From an uncultured Altererythrobacter sp. (GTDB taxonomy: Bacteria; Pseudomonadota; Alphaproteobacteria; Sphingomonadales; Sphingomonadaceae): a stretch of 64,000 nucleotides of DNA. A program made the translations under genes and the position numbers. This document shows, piece after piece, positions 37,873 to 45,472 of this stretch. How positions within the stretch are numbered: the first letter of the stretch is position 1; each line of letters opens with the position of its first letter. The notes beneath the pieces were generated by a model. The model did not search any database and had not been told where the DNA came from. It saw only the letters and a program-made list of their open reading frames with translations. Location: the NCBI GenBank assembly GCA_913056125.1, contig CAJXNC010000009.1:1-64000 (forward strand). The letters run 5' to 3'.

Positions 37873-37894
37873 GATTTCATAGCCCGAAAGCGCG

Positions 37895-38557
37895 TCAGAA
37901 GCGTGCGCCGAAGCCCACGACGACCTGGTGGCGATCGAGGTCGACATCGAAACGATCGCTTTCCATTCCGCTCGGTGCTTCGACCTCGCCTTCCTCATAA
38001 TTCGAATAACGGTATTCGCCCTTTACGAAGAGTCCGCCGCCCAGGCTCTGCTCCACGCCTGCGCCCACGCGCCAGCCATCGAGGTCGACATCGGTCAGGG
38101 CATCGGAGACGTTATCGGTAGCGAGCACGTCCAGCGAGGCATTGGTGTAGCCTCCCTTGGCATAGAGCAGCGTCCGCGGACCGGCGAGGAAACCGGCGCG
38201 ACCGCCGACATAGAGATCGAGGTTGGACTCGACATTGCCGACGCCTAAATCGCTAAAGCCGGTCGTGTCGAAATCGGTCGCTGCTTCGGACTGCATGAGT
38301 TCGCCCTCGACGCCGAGAACCACATTACCCAGCTGGAAGTCATATCCAAGGCCCACGCCATAGGTAATGCCGTCGATCGACTGGTCGAGGTCATCGGCAT
38401 TGTCGATATCGGTCGAGCTGCCGGGGCGCATCGTGTCATAGCCGGCAAGAACCTCGGCGCGCGGCCCGTTATAGTCCGAACCGTCCTGCGCGGCTGCCGG
38501 CACTGCGATGGCGATGGCCGAAACACTGGCGAAAATTGCTGCGAAACCCTTGGTCAT
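37895..38557 (-). CDS. Outer-membrane beta-barrel protein (OmpA/porin-like)
   Basis: 220 residues from ATG 38557, with GGAG seven bases upstream. Signal peptide (cleavage near PAAAQ). The mature protein alternates aromatic and small residues in amphipathic strands (GVGLGYDFQLGNVVLGVEG, VGGRAGFLAG, YAKGGYTNASL, GEYRYSNYEEGE) and ends in ...HQVVVGFGARF, the terminal phenylalanine that the BAM complex recognises. It is an 8-stranded barrel of the Omp25/OmpA-like type. Confidence 0.88.
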   Translation of the reverse strand: MTKGFAAIFASVSAIAIAVPAAAQDGSDYNGPRAEVLAGYDTMRPGSSTDIDNADDLDQSIDGITYGVGLGYDFQLGNVVLGVEGELMQSEAATDFDTTGFSDLGVGNVESNLDLYVGGRAGFLAGPRTLLYAKGGYTNASLDVLATDNVSDALTDVDLDGWRVGAGVEQSLGGGLFVKGEYRYSNYEEGEVEAPSGMESDRFDVDLDRHQVVVGFGARF

Positions 38558-38650
38558 TGCAAACTCCATTCTGTCATTCGGGACGCGGATCTGCCGCGTC
38601 CGGGATGCTGCAATGGTTGGGAATGCGGAGAAGTTTCCTGAACCTCCCAC

Positions 38651-38672
38651 AACAACTAAACCGTTGTTTTTT
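38651..38672 (+). promoter_or_regulatory. Small inverted repeat with T tract in the 38.56-38.85 kb gap
   Basis: AACAAC-N6-GTTGTT followed by TTTT (38651-38672). The 296-base gap between the divergent barrel and VOC genes also holds an AT-rich stretch to about 38700, probably promoters for both. I see no gene in it. Confidence 0.35.
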
Positions 38673-38853
38673 AGCAACATATTTGCACGATCAAGTGTGT
38701 CGGACGAGCGATAACTCGAGCGAGCAAGAGCTGACACGAACCCTATCAGCGGTCGGAAAACTCATCCTGTCCGAGATGTGACACAGCTCGACAGCCAAAT
38801 TGGAGGTTCCGCTCAAATCACCGTATATTGCCAACAATTCGACGGAGGATCGC

Positions 38854-39225
38854 ATGACACGGCCAGCCATCATCGCAAGCAGCTTCGTCCTTGCCGTTCC
38901 CGATGCGGACAAGACCGCTCGCTGGTGGATAGAGGCGCTCAAGTTCGATGACCGCACCGACCTCGATGGCTGGGTCTTTGTCCATCGCGGGCCGTGCACG
39001 GTGATGCTCGGCTCCTGCCCGGGCGCCCCACCCATCCCCGATCTCGGTGACCACCAGTATTTCGGATATATCGAATTCGATGATCTCGACGCTCTCGCCG
39101 AAGAAATCGATCTTGAACAAGTGGACGTGATCTTCGGCCCCGAGGACCGGCCCTGGGGCATGCGCGAAATGGGTGTGCGCACGCCGGACGGGCACCGGGT
39201 GATGTTCGGCCAGCCAATCGACTAG
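38854..39225 (+). CDS. VOC (glyoxalase/bleomycin-resistance fold) protein
   Basis: 123 residues from ATG 38854, with GGAGG eight bases upstream. Paired beta-alpha-beta-beta-beta modules with FVLAVPDADKTARWWIEAL at the start and EMGVRTPDGHRVMFGQPI at the end, the usual VOC closing strand. Metal ligands are not certain from this sequence, so activity (isomerase, thiol transferase or binding protein) cannot be assigned. Stands alone, 37 bases before rlmN. Confidence 0.82.
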   Translation: MTRPAIIASSFVLAVPDADKTARWWIEALKFDDRTDLDGWVFVHRGPCTVMLGSCPGAPPIPDLGDHQYFGYIEFDDLDALAEEIDLEQVDVIFGPEDRPWGMREMGVRTPDGHRVMFGQPID

Positions 39226-39262
39226 CTAAACCGGCGCTCCTGCACTATATGCGCCGCCAATC

Positions 39263-40504
39263 ATGGCAGACACCGACTTGATGAGTATCCCCGGGCAGAT
39301 CGACCCGGTTCCCGTGGCGCGTGACATCACGCCGCGCGAAGACGGACGCGTGGACCTGATCGGCCTGCCGAGGAAGCGCATTGCGGAGCTTTTTGGCGAG
39401 GCGGGTCTAGACGCCAAGCAGGCCAAATTGCGCGCCAAGCAAGTGTTCCACTGGCTATACCATCGCGGCGTGACCGATTTCGAGGCGATGACCGATATCG
39501 CCAAGACCATGCGCCCGTGGCTAACCGAACGCTTCGTGATCGGTCGCCCGGACGTGGTCGAGGCGCAGCATAGCTCGGACGGGACGCGCAAATGGCTGTT
39601 GCGCACCGCCGACGGCCATGACTTCGAGATGGTTTTCATTCCCGATGCGGACCGGGGCACGTTATGTGTCTCCTCGCAGGTCGGCTGCACGCTCAATTGC
39701 CGCTTCTGCCATACCGGCACGATGCGCCTGGTGCGCAATCTCACGCCGGGCGAGATCGTCGGCCAGGTCATGCTCGCGCGCGATACGTTGGGCGAATGGC
39801 CCAAGGGCCGGATGGACATGCCCGACGAGGAAACCGAGTCCGAATATACCGCGGACGGACGTCTGCTCACCAATATCGTAATGATGGGCATGGGCGAGCC
39901 GCTCTACAATTTCGACAATGTGAAGGGTGCGCTGCAACTCGTCATGGATGGCGACGGCCTCGCCCTCTCCAAGCGCCGCATCACCCTCTCGACCAGCGGT
40001 GTTGTCCCGGCGATGGAACGCTGCGGCGAAGAGATCGGCGTCAACCTGGCCGTGTCGCTGCATGCGGTGACCAAGGATGTGCGCGACGAGATCGTGCCGA
40101 TCAACAAGAAGTACGGCATCGAGGAATTGCTGCAGGCCTGCGCCGATTATCCCGGCGCCTCCAACGCCCGCCGGATCACCTTCGAATATGTCATGCTCAA
40201 GGACAAGAATGACAGCGATGAGGATGCACGCGAACTTGTCCGCCTGCTGAAAGCCTTCAAGCTGCCTGCCAAGGTCAACCTCATCCCGTTCAATCCCTGG
40301 CCGGGTGCTCCATACGAATGCTCGACGCCCGAGCGGATCAGGTCCTTCTCCAACATTGTCTTCGAAGGCGGCATTTCGGCGCCTGTTCGCACCCCGCGCG
40401 GGCGCGATATCGATGCCGCCTGCGGCCAGCTCAAGACCGCCGCGCAAAAGAAGAGTCGCGCGGAGCGTGACCGCGAGGCCGCCGCAGCCGAAGCGAAGGA
40501 CTAG
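39263..40504 (+). CDS. rlmN: Dual-specificity 23S rRNA/tRNA methyltransferase RlmN
   Basis: 413 residues. Radical SAM enzyme that makes 2-methyladenosine at 23S rRNA A2503 and tRNA A37. The iron-sulfur cluster cysteines are C142, C146 and C149 (GCTLNCRFC). The methyl-carrying cysteine pair is completed by C387 in [25 protein letters not shown] and the N-terminal helical domain [15 protein letters not shown] are typical. The next gene starts at the base after its stop codon. Confidence 0.95.
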   Translation: MADTDLMSIPGQIDPVPVARDITPREDGRVDLIGLPRKRIAELFGEAGLDAKQAKLRAKQVFHWLYHRGVTDFEAMTDIAKTMRPWLTERFVIGRPDVVEAQHSSDGTRKWLLRTADGHDFEMVFIPDADRGTLCVSSQVGCTLNCRFCHTGTMRLVRNLTPGEIVGQVMLARDTLGEWPKGRMDMPDEETESEYTADGRLLTNIVMMGMGEPLYNFDNVKGALQLVMDGDGLALSKRRITLSTSGVVPAMERCGEEIGVNLAVSLHAVTKDVRDEIVPINKKYGIEELLQACADYPGASNARRITFEYVMLKDKNDSDEDARELVRLLKAFKLPAKVNLIPFNPWPGAPYECSTPERIRSFSNIVFEGGISAPVRTPRGRDIDAACGQLKTAAQKKSRAERDREAAAAEAKD

Positions 40505-41116
40505 ATGAGCGAGAAGGCGCAGATCGATCCCGATACGCAGGCCTTCTACCAGACCCGCGCCCGCGAATGGGCGGCGGCCTTCCCATACGAATATTCCAAG
40601 TTCCTTGATCCATTCCTCGCACGCCTCGAACCCGGCGCGCTGATCCTCGATCTTGGATGCGGCGATGCGCGCGATGCGGCGCGGATGGAGAGCAAGGGCT
40701 TCCGGGTCGATGCGACAGACGGCACGCCGGCGATGGCTGCGCTGGCGGAGGAAAAACTGGGTCGTCCGGCAAGGGTGATGCAGTTCGGCGAACTCGCAGC
40801 CGAGAACCAATATGATGGCATCTGGGCGCATGCCTCGATCCACCACCAGCCGCTTGCCGGCCTCGCCGATGTCCTTGCGCGGGTCGAACATGCGCTCAAG
40901 CCCGGCGGCATCTTCTTCGCCAATTTCAAGCTCGGCATTGGCGAGCATCGCGACGACTTCGGTCGGCTGTACAATTTCCAGCCGCGAGAAGACCTCATGG
41001 CGCTTTACGAAGCGCGCGATTGGGAGATCATCGAAGCGCTCGATTACCAGGATGGCGGCATGGACAAGGTGCTTCGTCCGTGGATCGCCCTGACTGTGCG
41101 GAAGACCGCGGAATGA
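40505..41116 (+). CDS. Class I SAM-dependent methyltransferase
   Basis: 203 residues. Motif I ILDLGCGDARDAARM (about residues 43-57) and a UbiE/Tam-like core with WAHASIHHQPLAGLADVLARV. Substrate unknown. ATG 40505 directly follows the rlmN stop, and its own stop overlaps the next start (ATGA), so the three genes rlmN, methyltransferase and MOSC form one translationally coupled unit. Confidence 0.85.
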   Translation: MSEKAQIDPDTQAFYQTRAREWAAAFPYEYSKFLDPFLARLEPGALILDLGCGDARDAARMESKGFRVDATDGTPAMAALAEEKLGRPARVMQFGELAAENQYDGIWAHASIHHQPLAGLADVLARVEHALKPGGIFFANFKLGIGEHRDDFGRLYNFQPREDLMALYEARDWEIIEALDYQDGGMDKVLRPWIALTVRKTAE

Positions 41117-41760
41117 GCTGGTCCGTCGAGGCCCTGTGCGCCGCGCATCCCATCCCCTTCCGCGGCGAAGAGACGAGTGCCATCGCAAAGCAGCCGCTTT
41201 CGGGCAAGGTCATCGTCACCGCGCTGGGTCTTGCAGGCGACGAACAGGCTGACCTTGTCCATCATGGCGGGCCGGACATGGCGCTGCACCATTATCCGTA
41301 CGATCATCATGCCTGGTGGCGCAGCCAGATCGGCGACCACGCGCTGCTCGACCAGCCCGGCGCTTTCGGCACAAACCTCTCCATCGTCGGCATTGTCGAG
41401 GCCGATGTGGCACTCGGCGCGCGTTACCGTCTCGGAACCGCCCTGATCGAGGCCTGCCAGCCGCGCCAACCCTGCTGGAAGATCGAGCATCGCTTTGGCG
41501 AAAGGAAGATGGTGAAGCGGATCGTGCAAACCGGCCGCTGCGGCTGGTTCTACCGCGTGATCGAGGAAGGCAAAGCAGAGGCAGGCGACATGCTCGAACA
41601 GGTCGAGGAAGGACTGCCCGATTGGTCGATGGCCAGGATCTTCGAGGCGATCTGGGGCACATCTACCCCGCAGGATGACGGCCTGCTCCGCGCGATCAGC
41701 GAACTCGATTTGCTGGCGGAAAAGCTACGCGCTAAGCTCCAGGCGAAGCTCGACGGCTGA
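41113..41760 (+). CDS. MOSC-domain protein (YiiM-like)
   Basis: 215 residues from ATG 41113. The MOSC core shows GLAGDEQADLVHHGGPDMALHHYPYDHH and the conserved cysteine motif EACQPRQPCWKI (the Cys is thought to handle sulfur or the N-hydroxylated substrate). The YiiM-type C-terminal extension LPDWSMARIFEAIWG is present. YiiM-type MOSC proteins reduce N-hydroxylated bases with a molybdenum cofactor. Third gene of the rlmN unit. Confidence 0.86.
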   Translation: MSWSVEALCAAHPIPFRGEETSAIAKQPLSGKVIVTALGLAGDEQADLVHHGGPDMALHHYPYDHHAWWRSQIGDHALLDQPGAFGTNLSIVGIVEADVALGARYRLGTALIEACQPRQPCWKIEHRFGERKMVKRIVQTGRCGWFYRVIEEGKAEAGDMLEQVEEGLPDWSMARIFEAIWGTSTPQDDGLLRAISELDLLAEKLRAKLQAKLDG

Positions 41761-41907
41761 TGCCCCCGAACATGCCATTCACCGCTTATGGCGAACCATT
41801 CATCCTTAAAACCGCATTACGACAAGCTGTTCATCGGAGGTTGGGGATCGCTGAACGAGCCTGCGAGTTCCGGACATAACAGCAACCGGAATCGAGAGGT
41901 TCAGATC

Positions 41908-42285
41908 ATGCGAAAAACACTCCTCACCCTCGCCGCCGCGACGCTGGCCCTGCCCGCAGGCCCGGCCCTGGCGGATCCGCCCGCGCACGCTCCGGCACAT
42001 GGCTATCGCGACCAGCAGCGCGCCAGCATCTATGACGATCGCGGCCGCTATATCGAACCGCGCCGCGTCACCCGCGACACACGCGTCTGGCGCGGCGAGA
42101 ATGGCCGCTATCACTGCGAACGCGACGATGGCACGACCGGCCTTATCATTGGCGCTGCAGGCGGTGCGCTGGTCGGCCGCGCCATCGATACCGACGGCGA
42201 CCGCACGGTAGGCACGGTGCTTGGTGCGGCGATCGGTGGCCTGCTGGGCCGCGAAATCGATCGCGGCGAAGCCTACTGCCGCTAA
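41908..42285 (+). CDS. Glycine-zipper (17 kDa surface antigen-like) protein
   Basis: 125 residues from ATG 41908. Signal peptide ending ALADPP, a His/Pro-rich and charged middle, then a glycine-zipper two-helix segment TGLIIGAAGGALVGRAI...TVGTVLGAAIGGLLGREI (about residues 85-118). The pattern matches the 17 kDa surface antigen/Rick_17kDa_Anti family, usually outer-membrane attached. No lipobox is seen here, so it is not a typical lipoprotein. GAGAGG lies about eight bases upstream. Confidence 0.85.
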   Translation: MRKTLLTLAAATLALPAGPALADPPAHAPAHGYRDQQRASIYDDRGRYIEPRRVTRDTRVWRGENGRYHCERDDGTTGLIIGAAGGALVGRAIDTDGDRTVGTVLGAAIGGLLGREIDRGEAYCR

Positions 42286-42410
42286 TCCAGCAACAGATCA
42301 CAGCAGGACGCCGCTCTCCGCAAGGAGGGCGGCGTTTGCATGTCACAGGGCATGGCGCTCGCGCGCGCGATGGGCTACGGACAAAGTCAATAAGAACGGA
42401 GAGAACCGCA

Positions 42411-43616
42411 ATGCTCGAAGCCGCCCTCGTCTCCTGCGACGACCATCTGGATCTCAACATGCTGCCCGCCGATGTGTGGAACAGCCGCATGGCGAGCAAA
42501 TGGGGCGATCGCACGCCGCAGATCGTCGAGCAGGACAATGGCATGGCGCTGTGGATGGCCGACGGGCAGAGCTGGGGCTTCTGGAGCGGGAAGAAGTTCA
42601 GTTTCGGCCCCGGTCCCAAGCCGATCCTCACCGCCTATGACCGCGGCGGTGTAGAGGACACGACCGCCCTGCGCGCCGGGCATCCAAAGTTGCGGCTTGA
42701 GGACATGGACCGCGATCGCGTCTGGGCGCAGGCCGTGTTCGGGCCGGTAACCTCGATCAAGACCGAGGACGAAGCGTTCCGTCAGGCTTGCTACGCCGCT
42801 TATAATGACTGGCTCTACGAGGATTTCTGCACCGCCGCGCCCGATCGCCTGATTGGCGTCGCCATGCTGCCGCCGCATCCTGAAGCCGCTCTTGCCGAGC
42901 TGGAACGGCTGGCGAAGAAGGGCGGATGCCGCCAGGCGAACCTGCAGATCGCCGTGTGCGAGCCGCGCCTCGAAGACAAGCGGTGGGACCCGCTGTGGAA
43001 GCTGCTGGAAGAAAGCGGCATCGTGCTATCCTTCCATGTTACCGTGTTCCCCAAGGCCGGCGACGCCTTCGACAAGTATAAGGGCTCTCCCGGCGCGACT
43101 TTCCTCCACGCCAAGATGTTCATCGAGCAGTTCCTCGATCCCTTTGTCGACCTGTTCGCATGGGGCATCCTCGAACGCCATCCAGGCATGAAGATCGTCA
43201 TTGCCGAATGCGGCGCGGGCTGGGTTCCCTGGGTCGTGGAAGAGCTCGACTATCGCCACCACCGCCTTTGGGAATGTGCCGATTACTGGGACGACAAGGG
43301 CGGCATCCCGCACCAGATGAAGCCGAGCGAGATCTTCAAGCGGCAGGTCTATGGCACGTTCCAGCAGAGCGAGACGACCATGGCGCTGACGGATTTCTGG
43401 GGGCCGGAAAACCTGCTCTGGGCGAGCGACTATCCGCATCCAGACAGTATCTGGCCGAACTCGGTCTCCACCATCGAGCGCAAGATGGGCCATATGGACC
43501 CGGCCCTGGTGCAAAAGATCGTCGGCGGCAATGCGGCCAAGCTCTACGGGCTCGACCTGTCCAAGGCGACGATCCGCGCACGCCTCGATATCGGTAATGA
43601 CCGCGAGGCGGCCTAG
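42411..43616 (+). CDS. Amidohydrolase-2 family metal-dependent hydrolase
   Basis: 401 residues from ATG 42411, with GGAGAG upstream. TIM-barrel hydrolase or decarboxylase of the ACMS decarboxylase group: the usual N-terminal metal motif is seen as DDHLDL, then LLEESGIVLSFHV (the metal histidine), ERHPGMKIVIAECGAGW and the terminal LLWASDYPHPDS with catalytic Asp. Substrates in this family are aromatic or cyclic carboxylates. Converges with the DUF305 gene, overlapping it by four bases. Confidence 0.88.
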   Translation: MLEAALVSCDDHLDLNMLPADVWNSRMASKWGDRTPQIVEQDNGMALWMADGQSWGFWSGKKFSFGPGPKPILTAYDRGGVEDTTALRAGHPKLRLEDMDRDRVWAQAVFGPVTSIKTEDEAFRQACYAAYNDWLYEDFCTAAPDRLIGVAMLPPHPEAALAELERLAKKGGCRQANLQIAVCEPRLEDKRWDPLWKLLEESGIVLSFHVTVFPKAGDAFDKYKGSPGATFLHAKMFIEQFLDPFVDLFAWGILERHPGMKIVIAECGAGWVPWVVEELDYRHHRLWECADYWDDKGGIPHQMKPSEIFKRQVYGTFQQSETTMALTDFWGPENLLWASDYPHPDSIWPNSVSTIERKMGHMDPALVQKIVGGNAAKLYGLDLSKATIRARLDIGNDREAA

Positions 43617-44119
43617 TCGGCACCCTCACGCTGCACGCCGTTTGCCTCGATATCTGCGATCAGCCGCTCCATTTCGGCAATTTCGCGTCTTTGCGTATCG
43701 ATGATACCGTCCGCCAGCTCGCGCACGCGAGGATCCTCGATCCCGGCGCGCTCGCTGGTGAGAATGGCAATCGAGTGATGCGGGATCATCGCCCGCATAT
43801 AGTCGACATCGTCAATGGTGGACTGGCTGCGCACCAGCCATAGCGATCCGGCAAAGACGGCCACGGCCGTACCGAGGATGATGAGGTTCTTTTTCGTGTT
43901 GCGGTACATGCTGAGCATGAACAGCAGCATGACCACCATCATGCCTGCGCCCATGATGAAGGTCATCCAGAAGCGCGTCTCGCTCCAGAAGACATGGCTC
44001 ATTTCATAGGTGTTGAGATACATCAGGCCGAGCATGACCACCGATCCGGTGGCGATCATCGCCATGAAACGCCAATAGGGTCCGTCCTGCCGATTGCTGT
44101 TGTTCAGAATGTCACTCAT
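43613..44119 (-). CDS. DUF305 membrane protein
   Basis: 168 residues from ATG 44119. Three hydrophobic segments (about residues 16-37, 45-68 and 76-95) precede a ferritin-like DUF305 domain with the signature DYMRAMIPHHSIAILTSERA and a C-terminal RREIAEMERLIADI. The histidine pair may bind copper, as in CopM-type relatives. The function is not proven. It overlaps the amidohydrolase by its stop codon. Confidence 0.85.
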   Translation of the reverse strand: MSDILNNSNRQDGPYWRFMAMIATGSVVMLGLMYLNTYEMSHVFWSETRFWMTFIMGAGMMVVMLLFMLSMYRNTKKNLIILGTAVAVFAGSLWLVRSQSTIDDVDYMRAMIPHHSIAILTSERAGIEDPRVRELADGIIDTQRREIAEMERLIADIEANGVQREGAD

Positions 44120-44157
44120 GCAAGACCAATGCGTGAACAACCGCATGGGTCCGGCGC

Positions 44158-45387
44158 CTAGGCGGGCTTCTCCGCTCCGTGATGGGCTGGCATGGGCAGC
44201 AGCAGGCCCAGCAGCGGCAGCACGATCATCCCCGCGCCCGAAACCATGAAGGCCATCGTAATGCCCCAGGAATCGGCAAAATGGCCCCACAGCCAGCTAC
44301 CGATGGCGATGCCTCCGAAGGTTACGCTGCTGATCATGGCGGTGATCCGCCCGACCACATGGACCGGCGACCACATCTGGCCGGAGACGGCAAAGCCTGA
44401 CAGCGCCTGCACCCAGCCCGCCCCTGCCATCACCAGCAAAGCCATGATCGCGGGCAGGCTCGGCTCGAGCGAGACCAGTACGCAGCCCGTTCCGTAAATC
44501 AGGCCAGACCCACGGGTGATCGCCTCTGCCGAAAAGCGGTGGCGGAACCATGTCGCGCTGGCCGCGCCGATCACTGCGCCGACACCCAAGGCCGCCAGCA
44601 GCAGACCGTAGATGAAGGAGCCTTCGCCCAACACCTCGCTGGCGAAAAGCGGCATGACTGCCCAGGCCGCGGCGCCGGTGCAGGTGAAGGTGAAGGCGCG
44701 CAGCATGATCGTGCGGATCTCGCGCGAGGTCATGGCATGGCGCAGCCCCTCCCACATGACCGGGCCGATCCTGCCCTTGTGCGGTTCGGGCGCTCCTTCG
44801 GGCAGGCGCCAGCGCCAGATCAGCGCGATGACCACCAGATAGGCCGCGGCATTGGCGATGAAGGCGGCGCTTGCCCCGCCGATGGAGGTGATCGCCCCGC
44901 CCAGTGCCGGTCCGAAACTGCGCGCGACATTGAAGGCAAGGATATTGAGCGCGACCGCCGCAGCCAGCTCGGCGCGCGGGACCGAGAAGTTCACCGAGGA
45001 AGCCACGGCCGGGATGATGCAGGCGACCCCGCAAGCGAGCAGCGCGGTCAGCAGGATCACCACAGCAGGCCCCGCTGCATCGACCGCGACCAGAGCAGCC
45101 AGAACCAGCGATGCGGCAAGCATGACCAGGAGCGAGATGAGCAGCAGGCGGCGCTTGTCCACCATGTCGGACCATGCCCCGGCCGGAAGCGCCAGCAGCA
45201 TGATGGGCAGATTGTAGGCGGTCTGCGCCAAAGCGACGACGTCTGCAGGCTGTCCCAACTCGGTCAAATGCCAGCTTGCGCCCACGGACTGGATGGTATT
45301 GCCGAGATTGGCGAGCAGGCTGCCCGTCACCAGCACGGCAAAGGCGCGGTGGCGCAAAGGCCCGAAAGTGCTAGGCTTTCCTTCCAT
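44158..45387 (-). CDS. MFS transporter (EntS/MFS_3-type)
   Basis: 409 residues from ATG 45387. Twelve predicted membrane helices with the loop motif SDMVDKRRLLL between helices 2 and 3. Overall layout fits MFS_3, which includes the enterobactin exporter EntS and multidrug or metabolite exporters; the substrate is unknown. It is divergent from the HTH-NadE gene with 84 bases between starts, so that operator may act on both. Confidence 0.85.
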   Translation of the reverse strand: MEGKPSTFGPLRHRAFAVLVTGSLLANLGNTIQSVGASWHLTELGQPADVVALAQTAYNLPIMLLALPAGAWSDMVDKRRLLLISLLVMLAASLVLAALVAVDAAGPAVVILLTALLACGVACIIPAVASSVNFSVPRAELAAAVALNILAFNVARSFGPALGGAITSIGGASAAFIANAAAYLVVIALIWRWRLPEGAPEPHKGRIGPVMWEGLRHAMTSREIRTIMLRAFTFTCTGAAAWAVMPLFASEVLGEGSFIYGLLLAALGVGAVIGAASATWFRHRFSAEAITRGSGLIYGTGCVLVSLEPSLPAIMALLVMAGAGWVQALSGFAVSGQMWSPVHVVGRITAMISSVTFGGIAIGSWLWGHFADSWGITMAFMVSGAGMIVLPLLGLLLPMPAHHGAEKPA

Positions 45388-45436
45388 TGGCCGGCGTTTG
45401 CCCTTCCCCGAAGCGCCAAGCAAGCCGGATTTCGCA

Positions 45437-45472
45437 TTGCATCAAGTATCCTTTTGGGATACACAAGATACA
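45437..45472 (+). promoter_or_regulatory. Promoter with palindromic operator for the HTH-NadE gene
   Basis: TTGCAT (45437-45442), 17-base spacer, TACACA (45460-45465), then ATG at 45472, seven bases later. The palindrome GTATCC-TTTTG-GGATAC (45446-45462) fills the spacer and touches the -10. GATACA recurs at 45458-45463 and 45467-45472. The layout suggests repression by a dimer and a transcript with no leader. The -10 has the same sequence as that of recA. Confidence 0.6.

Noticed and set aside
43613-44290. 57-residue N-terminal extension of the DUF305 protein
   Set aside because: ATG 44119 starts directly before the first membrane helix; the extension is Ala/Arg-rich and overlaps the MFS gene.
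44539-45471. 311-residue N-terminal extension of the HTH-NadE frame
   Set aside because: Antisense to the MFS transporter, and it crosses the promoter and operator; Ala/Arg/Gln-rich without domain.
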